Shown here: in pieces, positions 44,124-54,684 of the stretch
Numbering within the stretch: the stretch's first letter is position 1
Layout: each line of letters opens with the position of its first letter
Source: Burkholderia glumae LMG 2196 = ATCC 33617
GTDB lineage: Bacteria; Pseudomonadota; Gammaproteobacteria; Burkholderiales; Burkholderiaceae
Direction of reading: 5' to 3'
Length of the DNA stretch: 64,000 bases
NCBI RefSeq assembly: GCF_000960995.1
Contig: NZ_CP009435.1
Span: 2,604,001-2,668,000, forward strand
Notes under the pieces: generated by a model
What the model saw: only the letters and a program-made list of their open reading frames with translations
Databases searched by the model: none
What the model was told of the DNA's origin: nothing
Position numbers and translations under genes: made by a program

Positions 44124-45269
44124 ATGAATTTGCTGAAACGTAACGCTGCTCCGATTGCCTGCGCGGTCGCCGTCCTCGCGCTGGCGGCGTGCTCGTCCAC
44201 GAAGGACGCGCGCCGCGTGCCGACGCCGCTCACCGAGATCAAGCCAGTGCTGAATGTGCAGCAGGCGTGGAAGACGAGCGTCGGCAAGGGCGGTCGCTAT
44301 TTGTTCTCGCCGATCGCGGTCGGCGACGCGGTGTTCGTCGCCGCGGCGAACGGCTCGGTCGAGAAGATCGACGCGAAGACGGGCCAGACGGTGTGGCGTA
44401 CGAAGCTGCACTCGGACCTGTCGGCCGGCGTCGGCAGCGACGGCAACCTGACTGCGGTCGGTGCGCTCAAGGGCGGCGTGTTCGTGCTCGGCGCGGACGG
44501 CAAGCAGCTCTGGACGACGACCGTGCAGGGCGAGATCTTCTCGCCGCCGCTGGTCGGCAACGGTCTCGTGATCGTGCGCACGATCGATGGCCAGGTGATC
44601 GCGTTCGCCGCGCAGACGGGCGAGCAGAAGTGGATCTACCGCAGCCGCGCGGTGCCGCTGAACCTGCGCGTGTCGGCCGGCATGACGTTTGCGGGCGATG
44701 CGGCGGTGCTGGCCGGTTTCCAGGGTGGCGGCCTGGTCGCGATCAATCTTCAGACGGGTGAGCCGTACTGGCAGACGCCCGTGTCGTATCCGAAGGGCGT
44801 GACCGAAGTCGAGCGGATCAACGACGTGAGCGGGCCGCCGACGCTGGTCGGTGCGGAAACCTGCGCGGTCACGTTCCAGGGGCAGATTGGCTGTTTCGAC
44901 GCGAATTCGGGCCGTCCGGTCTGGGAGAAGCCGTTCTCGAGCCGCAGCGGCATCGCGCAGGACGACACCGTGGTGACGGGCGGCGACGACTGGTCGGTGG
45001 TCACCGCCTACGACGTCGCGAACGGCAACCAGCTCTGGCGCAACGACAAGCTCAAGAGTCGCGATGTCGGCGTGCCCTATCTGCTCGGCCACGCGGTCGT
45101 GATGGGCGACTACAAGGGTTTCGTCCACTTCCTGTCGCGTGATGACGGCTCGTTCGTCGCGCGCATGAAGACGGACGGCAGCGCGATCACGGCCGCGCCG
45201 GTGCTGGCCGGCGACACGCTCGTCGTGCAGACGCACGACGGCGAGGTGTACGGCTTCCGCCCGCGCTGA
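44124..45269 (+). CDS. bamB: Outer-membrane assembly lipoprotein BamB
   Basis: Beta-propeller lipoprotein of the BAM complex, 381 residues. The lipoprotein signal ends with LALAAC, so the acylated cysteine is C23. Repeated PQQ-like blades are seen: GSVEKIDAKTGQTVWRTKL, GQVIAFAAQTGEQKWIYRS, GGLVAINLQTGEPYWQTPV, GQIGCFDANSGRPVWEKPF and AYDVANGNQLWRND. GFQGGGLVAI and the end DGEVYGFRPR match BamB. Together with bamD at the other end of the window, two of the BAM accessory lipoproteins are encoded here. A strong terminator follows it, before der. Confidence 0.96.
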   Translation: MNLLKRNAAPIACAVAVLALAACSSTKDARRVPTPLTEIKPVLNVQQAWKTSVGKGGRYLFSPIAVGDAVFVAAANGSVEKIDAKTGQTVWRTKLHSDLSAGVGSDGNLTAVGALKGGVFVLGADGKQLWTTTVQGEIFSPPLVGNGLVIVRTIDGQVIAFAAQTGEQKWIYRSRAVPLNLRVSAGMTFAGDAAVLAGFQGGGLVAINLQTGEPYWQTPVSYPKGVTEVERINDVSGPPTLVGAETCAVTFQGQIGCFDANSGRPVWEKPFSSRSGIAQDDTVVTGGDDWSVVTAYDVANGNQLWRNDKLKSRDVGVPYLLGHAVVMGDYKGFVHFLSRDDGSFVARMKTDGSAITAAPVLAGDTLVVQTHDGEVYGFRPR

Positions 45270-45284
45270 CCGATCGGCAGGAAG

Positions 45285-45327
45285 GGCGCGGCCCGGCACC
45301 GGCGGTGCGGGCCGCGCCTGCTTTTTT
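45285..45327 (+). terminator. Strong intrinsic terminator after bamB
   Basis: A 15-bp GC stem with one bulged G: 45285-45300 pairs with 45304-45318 around a GGC loop, then TGC and six T. It begins 15 nt after the bamB stop. The remaining 210 nt before der hold no gene; a der promoter must lie there. Confidence 0.85.
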
Positions 45328-45537
45328 CATGCGGCGCTTGCCGCCGGCGCCCCCGAGCGGGCGGGTCCGGCGCGCCGCCTTGGCGGCATGCCGCATTCAC
45401 GAGGCGCACGATACGTGCGCCGAGCGCCCGTCGCGGCGCGGAATTCGTGCTAATTTTCATTCAACGCAGCCGCCTGTCGCAGCGAGGTTTCGTGCGGCAG
45501 GCCTCCCGCTCCTGCGTAATACCGTAGACGACATCAG

Positions 45538-46884
45538 ATGAAACCGGTCATTGCCCTCGTCGGGCGCCCCAATGTGGGGAAATCCACGCTGTTCAACCGG
45601 CTCACGCGCTCGCGCGACGCGCTGGTCGCCGACCTGCCGGGCTTGACCCGCGATCGCCACTACGGCGAGGGGCGCACCGGCGCGCGTCCCTACCTCGTCG
45701 TCGACACGGGCGGCTTCGAGCCGGTCGCGAAGGACGGCATCCTGCACGAGATGGCGCGCCAGACGCGGCAGGCCGTGGAAGAGGCCGACGTCGTGGTGTT
45801 CATCGTCGACGGCCGCAACGGGCTCGCGCCCCAGGACAAGTCGATCGCCGACTACCTGCGCAAGACCGGCCGGCCCATCTTCCTCGTCGTCAACAAGGCC
45901 GAGGGGATGAAATACACGGCAGTCGCGGCCGATTTCTACGAACTCGGCCTCGGCGATCCGCGCGCGATCTCGGCCGCGCACGGCGACGGCGTGACCGACA
46001 TGATCAACGAGGCGCTCGAAGTCGCCTACGCGGGCCAGCCCGAGGAGAGCGAGGACGCGGCCCAGTCGCGCGGCGTGAAGATCGCGATCGTCGGGCGTCC
46101 GAACGTCGGTAAATCGACGCTCGTCAATACGCTGATCGGCGAGGATCGCGTGATCGCATTCGACATGCCCGGCACGACGCGCGATTCGATCTACGTCGAT
46201 TTCGAGCGCAACGGCAAGCCCTATACGCTGATCGACACGGCCGGCCTGCGCCGGCGCGGCAAGGTGTTCGAAGCGATCGAGAAGTTCTCGGTGGTGAAGA
46301 CGCTGCAATCGATCTCGGACGCGAACGTCGTGATTCTGCTGCTCGATGCGCAGCAGGACATCTCCGACCAGGACGCGCACATCGCCGGCTTCGTGGTCGA
46401 GCAGGGCCGCGCGCTGGTGGTGGGCGTGAACAAGTGGGACGGACTCGATTCGCACGCGCGCGAGCGCACCAAGGCCGATCTGACGCGCAAGCTCAAATTC
46501 CTCGAGTTTGCCAAATTCCACTTCATTTCGGCTGCCGAGAAGACCGGCATCGGCCCGCTGCTGCGCTCGGTCGACGACGCCTACGCCGCCGCGATGAAGA
46601 AGCTGCCGACGCCGAAGCTTACGCGCGCGCTGATCGAAGCCGTCGAATTCCAGCAGCCGCGCCGCCGCGGGCCGGTGCGGCCGAAGCTGCGCTACGCGCA
46701 TCAGGGCGGCCAGAATCCGCCGATTATCGTGATTCACGGCAATGCGCTCGATGCCGTGACGGACACCTATAAACGCTACCTCGAGAACCGCTTCCGGGAA
46801 ACTTTCGCGCTGACCGGCACTCCATTGCGGATAGAGTTCCGGTCCACCACGAACCCTTATACGGACAAGGGTCGCGGGGAATGA
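45538..46884 (+). CDS. der: Ribosome assembly GTPase Der (EngA)
   Basis: Double-domain GTPase needed for 50S subunit assembly, 448 residues. It has two complete G domains: GRPNVGKST from residue 9 with DTGGFEP and NKAEG, then GRPNVGKST from residue 186 with DTAGLRRRGK and NKWD. A C-terminal KH-like domain (about 360-440) begins near PTPKLTRALIEAVEFQQPRR. It ends TTNPYTDKGRGE, as in other betaproteobacteria. hfq follows after 120 nt, with its own probable promoter. Confidence 0.98.
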   Translation: MKPVIALVGRPNVGKSTLFNRLTRSRDALVADLPGLTRDRHYGEGRTGARPYLVVDTGGFEPVAKDGILHEMARQTRQAVEEADVVVFIVDGRNGLAPQDKSIADYLRKTGRPIFLVVNKAEGMKYTAVAADFYELGLGDPRAISAAHGDGVTDMINEALEVAYAGQPEESEDAAQSRGVKIAIVGRPNVGKSTLVNTLIGEDRVIAFDMPGTTRDSIYVDFERNGKPYTLIDTAGLRRRGKVFEAIEKFSVVKTLQSISDANVVILLLDAQQDISDQDAHIAGFVVEQGRALVVGVNKWDGLDSHARERTKADLTRKLKFLEFAKFHFISAAEKTGIGPLLRSVDDAYAAAMKKLPTPKLTRALIEAVEFQQPRRRGPVRPKLRYAHQGGQNPPIIVIHGNALDAVTDTYKRYLENRFRETFALTGTPLRIEFRSTTNPYTDKGRGE

Positions 46885-46923
46885 GCCGAACCGCCGGCCA
46901 GCGAAGGCGGCTGGCAAAATCGG

Positions 46924-46929
46924 CTATAG
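46924..46929 (+). promoter_or_regulatory. Candidate -10 element of hfq
   Basis: TATAGT in a short AT-rich window, 75 nt before the hfq ATG. No good -35 box at the right distance. The hfq leader that follows is AT-rich with a GGAG ribosome site at 46995-46998. Confidence 0.4.
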
Positions 46930-47004
46930 TGTAGCGATTGACGGCGGATCTCTTTTTCTTCGCCGACAATCTAGTTCAACCTGCAAAAAAAGATGGAGTA
47001 CGCC

Positions 47005-47247
47005 ATGAGCAACAAAGGGCAATTGTTACAAGACCCGTTTTTGAACGCACTGCGTAAGGAACACGTGCCGGTGTCGATCTACCTCGTCAACGGCATCAAG
47101 CTGCAAGGGAACATCGAATCGTTCGACCAGTACGTCGTGTTGCTCCGGAACACGGTTACCCAGATGGTCTACAAGCACGCCATCTCCACGGTCGTGCCGG
47201 CCCGCCCGGTGAATTTCCACCCGGATGCGGAAGGCGCGTCCTCCTAA
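47005..47247 (+). CDS. hfq: RNA chaperone Hfq
   Basis: Hexameric Sm-like RNA-binding protein that matches small RNAs to mRNAs. It has 80 residues: MSNKGQLLQDPFLNALRKEH carries the proximal-face residues, the Sm1 part is IYLVNGIKLQGNIESFDQYV and the Sm2 YKHAIST is present as VYKHAISTVVP. The C-terminal tail after the core is short (about 12 residues). The start is the ATG at 47005 with GGAG 6 nt upstream; the in-frame ATG at 46993 contains that ribosome site and is not used. hflX follows, as in most proteobacteria. Confidence 0.98.
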   Translation: MSNKGQLLQDPFLNALRKEHVPVSIYLVNGIKLQGNIESFDQYVVLLRNTVTQMVYKHAISTVVPARPVNFHPDAEGASS

Positions 47248-47304
47248 CCCGATTGCCGCGGCTGGCGCCCGTCGCCGCCGGCGATCCACGCCAGCCGCCT
47301 TATC

Positions 47305-48501
47305 TTGACACCCGCCAATTTGACCAACGCCGCATTAGTGGGCATCGATTTCGGCAAGACCGATTTCGAAGCCAGTCTCGAAGAACTCAGCCTGCTTGCT
47401 TCCAGCGCGGGCGCCCATCCCGCAGTCACCCTCACCGGACGACGTTCGAGCCCCGACGCCGCGATGTTCATCGGCAGCGGCAAGGCCGAGGAACTGCGCC
47501 TCGCCTGCGACGCGAACGAGATCGACATCGTCATCTTCAATCATCCGCTCGCGCCCGCGCAGCAGCGCAATCTGGAGCGCACGCTGAACCGGCGCGTGGT
47601 CGATCGCACCAGCCTGATCCTCGACATCTTCGCGCAGCGCGCGCGCAGCCACGAAGGCAAGCTGCAGGTGGAGCTCGCGCAGCTGCAGTACCTGTCGACG
47701 CGGCTGATCCGCGCCTGGACCCACCTCGAACGCCAGAAGGGCGGGATCGGCCTGCGCGGCCCCGGCGAGACGCAGCTCGAGACCGACCGCCGGCTGATCG
47801 GCGAGCGCATCAAGATGCTGAAGTCGCGGCTCGACAAGCTGCGCCGCCAGCACAACACGCAGCGTCGCCAGCGCGAACGCAACCGCACGATGTCGGTGTC
47901 GCTGGTCGGCTATACGAACGCGGGCAAATCGACGCTGTTCAACGCGCTGACGAAGGCGCAGGCCTATGCGGCCGACCAGCTGTTCGCGACGCTCGACACG
48001 ACTTCACGGCGCGTCTATCTCGGCGACGAGGTGGGCCAGATCGTGGTGTCCGACACGGTCGGCTTCATCCGCGAACTGCCTCACCAGCTCGTCGCCGCGT
48101 TCCGTGCGACGCTCGAGGAGACGATCCACGCGGATCTGCTGCTGCACGTGGTCGATGCGTCTAGCGCGGTGCGGCTCGAGCAGATCGAGCAGGTCAACGA
48201 CGTGTTGCACGAGATCGGCGCGGACGCGATCCGGCAGGTGCTCGTCTTCAACAAGATCGATGCGGTGCCGGAACTCGCGGCCCGCGGCGATGCGGTCGAG
48301 CGTGACGAGTATGGTAATATTTCGCGCGTCTTTTTGAGCGCGCGCAGCGGCCAGGGGCTCGATGCGCTGCGCAGCGCCATTGCCGAAATCGCGACCAGCG
48401 ACCAGCAGCTCTCCGGCGCGGTGTCGCTGCCCGAGCCGACGCGCGACGGCGGGCTGGCCGAACCGCGCGACGACCACACGGTTTCCGAACACGGGCACTA
48501 G
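47305..48501 (+). CDS. hflX: Ribosome-rescue GTPase HflX
   Basis: GTPase that binds 50S subunits and splits stalled ribosomes after heat stress. The TTG at 47305 gives 398 residues (MTPANLTNAALVGIDFGKTD); a second TTG at 47320 would give a start at MTNAALVG and is just as possible. No ATG and no clear ribosome site are available. The N-terminal HflX domain and helical linker (LERQKGGIGLRGPGETQLE, TDRRLIGERI) precede the G domain with GYTNAGKST from residue 202, DTVGFIRELPHQLV and FNKIDA. The C-terminal tail is short. The gene sits between hfq and hflK, the standard order. Confidence 0.94.
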   Translation: MTPANLTNAALVGIDFGKTDFEASLEELSLLASSAGAHPAVTLTGRRSSPDAAMFIGSGKAEELRLACDANEIDIVIFNHPLAPAQQRNLERTLNRRVVDRTSLILDIFAQRARSHEGKLQVELAQLQYLSTRLIRAWTHLERQKGGIGLRGPGETQLETDRRLIGERIKMLKSRLDKLRRQHNTQRRQRERNRTMSVSLVGYTNAGKSTLFNALTKAQAYAADQLFATLDTTSRRVYLGDEVGQIVVSDTVGFIRELPHQLVAAFRATLEETIHADLLLHVVDASSAVRLEQIEQVNDVLHEIGADAIRQVLVFNKIDAVPELAARGDAVERDEYGNISRVFLSARSGQGLDALRSAIAEIATSDQQLSGAVSLPEPTRDGGLAEPRDDHTVSEHGH

Positions 48502-48549
48502 CCGGCCGCTGGCCGGACAGTCGACGCCCAATCTGGTGAACAAACTCAG

Positions 48550-49962
48550 GTGAACGATTACAACGAGCGGAGTACCTGGCTGCGCAAGCGTCCGATGCTG
48601 TCGATCAACGACCCTCGCTGGGGTCGCGGCGGCGGCAATGACGACAAGCCCCGCGGCAACGAACCGAAGCGCCCGCAGTCCGACGGCGACGGTCCGCCCG
48701 ACCTCGATGAAATGTGGCGCAACTTCAACCGCCGTCTGTCCGGCCTGTTCGGCGGCAAGGGCGGTGGCGGCGGCAATCGCGGCCTGCGCCCCGACAATGG
48801 GCGCGCCGCGCGGGTCGGCGTGGGCATCGTCATCGGCGTGCTGGTCGCGGTGTACGCGGGCAGCGGCATCTTCATCGTGCCGGACGGCCAGACGGGCGTC
48901 GTGCTGCAGTTCGGCGAATATCGCGGCACGGTGGATCAAGGCGTGCATTGGCGCCTGCCCTATCCGTTCGAATCGCACGAAGTGGTCGACACCTCTCAGA
49001 TGCACGCCACCGAGATCGGCCGTAACAACGTGGTGCGCCCCGCGAACGTGAAGGACGCCTCGATGCTCACGCGCGACGGCGACATCGTCGATGTGCGCTT
49101 CATCGTCCAGTACCGGATTCGCTCCGCCACCGACTATCTGTTCCGCACCGTCGATCCCGAACTCACCGTGCGCCAGTCCGCGCAGGCTGCGATTCGCCGC
49201 ATCGTCGGCGCGCAGGCGGCGAGCGACGTGATCGACTCGGATCGCGACGCGCTGCGCGATGCGCTGATGCAGGCGATCCAGCACGATCTCGACCGCGACC
49301 AGACCGGCCTCGTGGTGACCAACGTCGTGATCCAGGCCGCGCAGCTGCCCGAGCAGGTGCAGGCCGCCACCGACGAAGTGGCCAAGGCGCGCCAGCAGGG
49401 CGAGGCGGCCAAGAACGCCGCGCAGGCCTACGCCGACGGCTTGCTGCCGCGCGCGCGCGGCGATGCGGCCAAGCTGATCGAAGACGCGAAGGCCTACGCG
49501 GACCGCGTCGTCACGCAGGCGCAGGGTGACGCGGACCGCTACAAGCAGGTCTACGCGCAGTACGAGAAGGCGCCTGCCGTCGTGCGCGAGCGCATGTATC
49601 TCGACACCATGCAGGAAATCTACTCGAAGGCGATCAAGGTCTACGTCGGCAGCAAGGCCGGCAACAGCGTGGTCTACCTGCCGCTCGACAAGATCGTCGA
49701 GCAGCAGCGCCAGCACGCGGCCGACGCCGCCGCGAGTTCGACCGCGCCGGCCGGCGCGGCGCCGGCGAACGGCGCCGACATGAACGGCGCGGCCGGCGGT
49801 AACGCCCAGGCGTCCGGCTCGAATCCGCCCGCGGCTTCGGCCGGTTCGTCGGCCGCAACGGCCGCGAGCCCGGCCAGTGCCGCCAGCGATGCGCCGGGCA
49901 ACGAGGCGCTGCGCTCGCGCGACGCGCTGCGCAGCCGCTCGCGCGAAGACGATCTGCAGTAA
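48550..49962 (+). CDS. hflK: FtsH-regulating membrane protein HflK
   Basis: SPFH-domain protein that with HflC forms a large cage around the protease FtsH. The GTG at 48550 gives 470 residues. A Gly/Asp-rich cytoplasmic N-terminus (about 1-92) is followed by one membrane helix (about 93-112, VGIVIGVLVAVYAGSGIFIV) and the periplasmic SPFH/band-7 domain (VPDGQTGVVLQFGEYRGTVD, VHWRLPYPFE). A coiled-coil region (about 270-345) follows. The C-terminal 75 residues are Ala/Ser-rich and end in RSREDDLQ, longer than in E. coli (419). hflC follows after 15 nt. Confidence 0.95.
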   Translation: MNDYNERSTWLRKRPMLSINDPRWGRGGGNDDKPRGNEPKRPQSDGDGPPDLDEMWRNFNRRLSGLFGGKGGGGGNRGLRPDNGRAARVGVGIVIGVLVAVYAGSGIFIVPDGQTGVVLQFGEYRGTVDQGVHWRLPYPFESHEVVDTSQMHATEIGRNNVVRPANVKDASMLTRDGDIVDVRFIVQYRIRSATDYLFRTVDPELTVRQSAQAAIRRIVGAQAASDVIDSDRDALRDALMQAIQHDLDRDQTGLVVTNVVIQAAQLPEQVQAATDEVAKARQQGEAAKNAAQAYADGLLPRARGDAAKLIEDAKAYADRVVTQAQGDADRYKQVYAQYEKAPAVVRERMYLDTMQEIYSKAIKVYVGSKAGNSVVYLPLDKIVEQQRQHAADAAASSTAPAGAAPANGADMNGAAGGNAQASGSNPPAASAGSSAATAASPASAASDAPGNEALRSRDALRSRSREDDLQ

Positions 49963-49977
49963 CGGGGAACGCCAGAC

Positions 49978-50880
49978 ATGAATCGAATCGTTGCGCTCGT
50001 CATTGCGCTCGTCATCGTCGCGTTCGTCGCGTCGTCCACCGTGTTCGTCGTCGATCCGAGCCATGCCGCGATCGTCTCCGCGCGCGGTGACGGCGAGCCG
50101 ACCGTGTTCGGTCCCGGCCTGCACGCGAAACTGCCGCCGCCGCTGCAGACCGCGGTGATGGTCGACACGCGGATCCAGACGCTCGACTGGGCCGATCCGC
50201 AGAGTTGCACGACCTCCGACAAGCAGGACCTGCTGGTCAGCCCGACCGTGCGCTACCGGATCGCCGATCCGCTGAAGTATTACGAGAAGACCGAGGGCGG
50301 CGTGCGCGATGCGCTCGATCCGCTGCTGAGCTCGCTGAAGGACGCGCTCGCGCAGTCGTTCGCGAGCCGTACGCTGGCCGAGGCGATCGGCGCGCAGCAG
50401 GCCATCGCCAACGACGCGAAGCGCACGCTGCAGGCGGCGGCCACGCCCTATGGCGTCGAGATCGTCGACGTCGCGCTGCTGCGCATCGACCTGCCGGCCG
50501 CCGCGACCGAGGCCGCCTATCGCCGCATGGCGGCGCTCGAGCGCGAGCGCGCCGACGCCGAGCGCGCCGAGGGGGCGGCGGCCGCCGAACGCATCAAGGC
50601 CGAGGCGGCGCGCCAGCAGCAGCAGATTCTCGCGGACGCCTATCAGTCGGCACAGACGATCAAGGGCGAGGGCGACGCCAAGGCCGCTCAGATCGCCGGT
50701 GACGCGTTCGGCCGCGATCCGCAGTTCTACCAGTTCTACGCGAGCCTGCAGGCGTACCGGAACACGTTCCACGCCAACGACGTGATCGTCGTCGATCCGG
50801 ACAGCGAATTCTTCCGCTTCATGCGCGGCCCGACGGGCGGCACGGCCGCCGCGCCGGCGTCCGCTTCCCGCAAACACTGA
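49978..50880 (+). CDS. hflC: FtsH-regulating membrane protein HflC
   Basis: Partner of HflK, 300 residues. An N-terminal membrane anchor (MNRIVALVIALVIVAFVASS) leads into the band-7 domain: VFVVDPSHAAIVSARGDGEP, GPGLHAKLPPPLQTAVMVDT, RIQTLD. The helical part has SRTLAEAIGAQQAI and the coiled coil RRMAALERERADAERAEGAA, then AERIKAEAARQQQQILADAY. E. coli HflC is slightly longer (334 residues). GGGGAACGCC precedes the ATG. The pair is followed by a DUF2065 gene, as in many proteobacteria. Confidence 0.96.
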   Translation: MNRIVALVIALVIVAFVASSTVFVVDPSHAAIVSARGDGEPTVFGPGLHAKLPPPLQTAVMVDTRIQTLDWADPQSCTTSDKQDLLVSPTVRYRIADPLKYYEKTEGGVRDALDPLLSSLKDALAQSFASRTLAEAIGAQQAIANDAKRTLQAAATPYGVEIVDVALLRIDLPAAATEAAYRRMAALERERADAERAEGAAAAERIKAEAARQQQQILADAYQSAQTIKGEGDAKAAQIAGDAFGRDPQFYQFYASLQAYRNTFHANDVIVVDPDSEFFRFMRGPTGGTAAAPASASRKH

Positions 50881-50921
50881 CGTACAAGGGGCGCCGCCGC
50901 GCGCGGCGCCGTCGATACCGC

Positions 50922-51113
50922 ATGGATCTGGCCGGTTCGCTGTTGCTCGCTCTCGCGCTGATGCTGATCGTCGAAGGGGCGTTCCCGTTCGTGTTTCCGG
51001 TCGCCTGGCGCGACGCGTTTCGTAGAATAGCGGAGCGGCCGCCGCATCATATCCGGATCGGCGGCCTGATCGTGATGGTGCTCGGCCTGGTGCTGCTCGT
51101 CTTCGCGACCTGA
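50922..51113 (+). CDS. DUF2065 (YjeT-like) small membrane protein
   Basis: A 63-residue protein with two hydrophobic helices: MDLAGSLLLALALMLIVEGA and RIGGLIVMVLGLVLLVFAT, joined by a short basic loop. This is the DUF2065/YjeT family, almost always encoded behind hflC and in front of hisZ or purA. No function has been assigned. The conserved position suggests a part in HflKC/FtsH membrane quality control, which is inference only. It starts 41 nt after hflC. Confidence 0.85.
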   Translation: MDLAGSLLLALALMLIVEGAFPFVFPVAWRDAFRRIAERPPHHIRIGGLIVMVLGLVLLVFAT

Positions 51114-51281
51114 TGTGCCGGCCGCCGACCCGGCCCGCAATCCGCGCCGAGCGGCTCCGTTTATCTCGATTTGCCTGGGCCGGTGCCTCGCGGCGCCGGA
51201 TGCCGTGCGGGTGTCCGACCCATCCGATTCCAATCCGGTGCGCGTCCGCGCGCCGCTGTTTTTTGTCGTAGGACCGTCACG

Positions 51282-52430
51282 ATGTCGACCTGGTTACTTC
51301 CCGAGAATATCGCCGATGTATTGCCTTCGGAAGCGCGCAAGATCGAGGAGCTGCGCCGCAGGCTGCTCGATCGCTTCCGTTCGTATGGCTACGAAATGGT
51401 GATGCCGCCGCTGCTCGAGTATCTCGAGTCGCTGCTGACGAGCGGCGGCAGCGATCTGCGCCTGCGCACCTTCAACCTCGTCGACCAGCTCTCGGGCCGC
51501 ACGCTCGGCCTGCGCGCCGACATCACGCCACAGGTGGCGCGCATCGACGCGCACCTGCTGAACCGCCAGGGCGTGACGCGCCTCTGCTATGCCGGCAACG
51601 TGCTGCATACGCGCCCGCGCGGCCTGCACGCGACGCGCGAGCAGATCCAGATCGGCGCCGAGCTCTATGGCCACGCCGGCCTCGAGGCCGATCTCGAGGT
51701 GCAGCAGTTGATGCTCGACGCGCTGCGGCTCGCCGGGCTCGGCAAGGTGCGCCTCGATCTGTGCCACGCCGCCGTGCTCGGCGCGCTGTTTCGGCGCGAC
51801 GCGGTGGCCGCCGCGCGCGGCGAGGCGCTCTACGACGCGCTCGCCAGCAAGGACGTGCCGCTGCTGAACGAATTGACCGACGATCTGGGACCGGACACGC
51901 GCGCCGCGCTGCGCGCGCTGCCGCATCTGTACGGCGATGCCGCCGTGCTCGGCGAGGCCCGCCGCGTGCTGCCGGCGCTGCCCGAGATCGCACGCGCGCT
52001 CGACGATCTCGCGCAGCTCGCCGCGCATGCGCGTGGCGCCGACGTGTCGATCGATCTGGCGGACCTGCGCGGTTACGCCTATCACAGCGGCGCGATGTTC
52101 TCGGCCTACGTGGACGGCGTGCCGAACGCGGTCGCCAACGGCGGCCGCTACGATCACGTGGGCCAGGCCTACGGGCGCGCGCGGCCGGCCACGGGCTTCT
52201 CGCTCGACCTGCGCGAGATCGCGCGGATTTCGCCGGTCGAGGCGCGCGGCACCGCGATCCTCGCGCCGTGGCGCCAGGACGACGCGTTGCGCGCGGCGGT
52301 GGCCGCGCTGCGCGATGCGGGCGAGGTCGTGATCCAGGCGCTGCCGGGGCATGACCACGTGCTCGACGAATTCGCCTGCGATCGCGCGCTCGTCGAACGC
52401 GGCGACGCGTGGGTGGTCGAGACGCGCTGA
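51282..52430 (+). CDS. hisZ: ATP phosphoribosyltransferase regulatory subunit HisZ
   Basis: Class II synthetase-like protein that activates the short form of HisG in histidine synthesis. It has 382 residues. The catalytic core resembles HisS (WLLPENIADVLPSEARKIEE, TLGLRADITPQVARI, GGRYDHVGQAYGRARPATGF), but the HisS anticodon-binding domain is missing and motif residues for tRNA charging are changed. Its presence predicts a short, HisZ-dependent HisG elsewhere in the genome. The ATG at 51282 has AGGA 9 nt upstream; the frame upstream is spurious. purA follows after a promoter-containing gap. Confidence 0.94.
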   Translation: MSTWLLPENIADVLPSEARKIEELRRRLLDRFRSYGYEMVMPPLLEYLESLLTSGGSDLRLRTFNLVDQLSGRTLGLRADITPQVARIDAHLLNRQGVTRLCYAGNVLHTRPRGLHATREQIQIGAELYGHAGLEADLEVQQLMLDALRLAGLGKVRLDLCHAAVLGALFRRDAVAAARGEALYDALASKDVPLLNELTDDLGPDTRAALRALPHLYGDAAVLGEARRVLPALPEIARALDDLAQLAAHARGADVSIDLADLRGYAYHSGAMFSAYVDGVPNAVANGGRYDHVGQAYGRARPATGFSLDLREIARISPVEARGTAILAPWRQDDALRAAVAALRDAGEVVIQALPGHDHVLDEFACDRALVERGDAWVVETR

Positions 52431-52534
52431 AGCGTGTCGGCGCGCCGGGCCGCGCGACGCTTCCCGGTGCCTTGTCGTCGGCGCGAAGCCGTTGAAGCGA
52501 AACGGAAAAATTCGGAACCCGCGCCGAACCTATG

Positions 52535-52540
52535 TAGAAT
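52535..52540 (+). promoter_or_regulatory. Candidate -10 element of purA
   Basis: TAGAAT in an AT-rich patch, 27 nt before the purA ATG. A TTCGGA at 52511-52516 gives an 18-nt spacer and is a fair -35. The short AT-rich leader fits a promoter. Confidence 0.5.
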
Positions 52541-52567
52541 ACGTTTTTAACCAGCTAACGAATCAAC

Positions 52568-53914
<1,347 letters not shown>

Positions 53915-53921
53915 TTGCACG

Positions 53922-54518
53922 ATGACGCAAACCAATCACGGCGCGCCGATCGCGATGGCCGATCCGCGCAACGACGACAAGAACCTCTGGGTCGGCTGGG
54001 ACGAATATCATCGGCTCGTCGAGCTGCTCGCGCTAGCGGTGCATGAATCGGGCTGGAAGTTCGACCAGATCCTGTGTCTCGCGCGCGGCGGCCTGCGCGT
54101 GGGCGACCAACTGTCGCGAATTTACGATCTGCCGCTCGCGATCCTCGCGACCAGCTCGTACCGCGAGGCGGCCGGCACGGAGCAGGGCGAGCTCGACATC
54201 GCGCAGTACATCACGATGACGCGCGGCAACCTTTCCGGCAACGTGCTGCTCGTCGATGATCTGGTCGATTCGGGCGTCACGCTCGCACGCGTGCAGCAGC
54301 ACCTGAAGGAGCGCTATCCGTCCGTCACGGCGGTGCGCTCGGCCGTGCTCTGGTACAAGGCGTGTTCGAAGGTGAAGCCCGACTACCACGTCCAGTATCT
54401 GGCGACGAACCCGTGGATCCATCAGCCGTTCGAGGAGTGGGACACGCTGCGGCCGCACAACCTGACGGCCTGGACCAAGCGCGGCCACGCCCAGCGCAAC
54501 GACGAGGCGGCGCAGTAA
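53922..54518 (+). CDS. Type I phosphoribosyltransferase, probably purine salvage
   Basis: Protein of 198 residues with the type I PRTase fold. The PRPP-binding motif VLLVDDLVDSGVTL is at 108-120, and the PPi loop is LCLARGGLRVGDQL near residue 51. The hood region WVGWDEYHRLVELLALAVHE is typical of the xanthine/hypoxanthine-type subgroup. It lies 7 nt after purA in a probable operon, which points to salvage of hypoxanthine, guanine or xanthine, but the base cannot be fixed from sequence. A GC palindrome follows 30 nt after the stop. Confidence 0.88.
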   Translation: MTQTNHGAPIAMADPRNDDKNLWVGWDEYHRLVELLALAVHESGWKFDQILCLARGGLRVGDQLSRIYDLPLAILATSSYREAAGTEQGELDIAQYITMTRGNLSGNVLLVDDLVDSGVTLARVQQHLKERYPSVTAVRSAVLWYKACSKVKPDYHVQYLATNPWIHQPFEEWDTLRPHNLTAWTKRGHAQRNDEAAQ

Positions 54519-54548
54519 GACGGCGCGCCCCACCGGCCAGCCACTGAC

Positions 54549-54570
54549 ATCGGCGCCCGCGGGCGCCGAT
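54549..54570. other. Perfect 22-nt palindrome after the phosphoribosyltransferase gene
   Basis: The 22 bases from 54549 (ATCGGCGCCC and its reverse complement around GC) form a perfect hairpin. It is followed by CGCATTTG, with too few T for a good terminator. It may mark the 3' end of the purA transcript. Confidence 0.5.
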
Positions 54571-54684
54571 CGCATTTGCGGCCGCCGCGCGCAAGCGGCT
54601 GGCCTAAACGGGGCCGCATGCTACACTGGCCGCGCCGCGTGGCATGACGGCAACACCGCCGGATGGCATGATCGCGGGGCCAGT

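Noticed and set aside
46993..47004. Alternative hfq start at 46993
   Set aside because: It contains the GGAG that serves as ribosome site for the ATG at 47005, where Hfq homology starts.
48004..50877. Minus-strand open frame of 957 residues opposite hflX-hflK-hflC
   Set aside because: It is antisense to three well-identified genes, with shadow-type composition.
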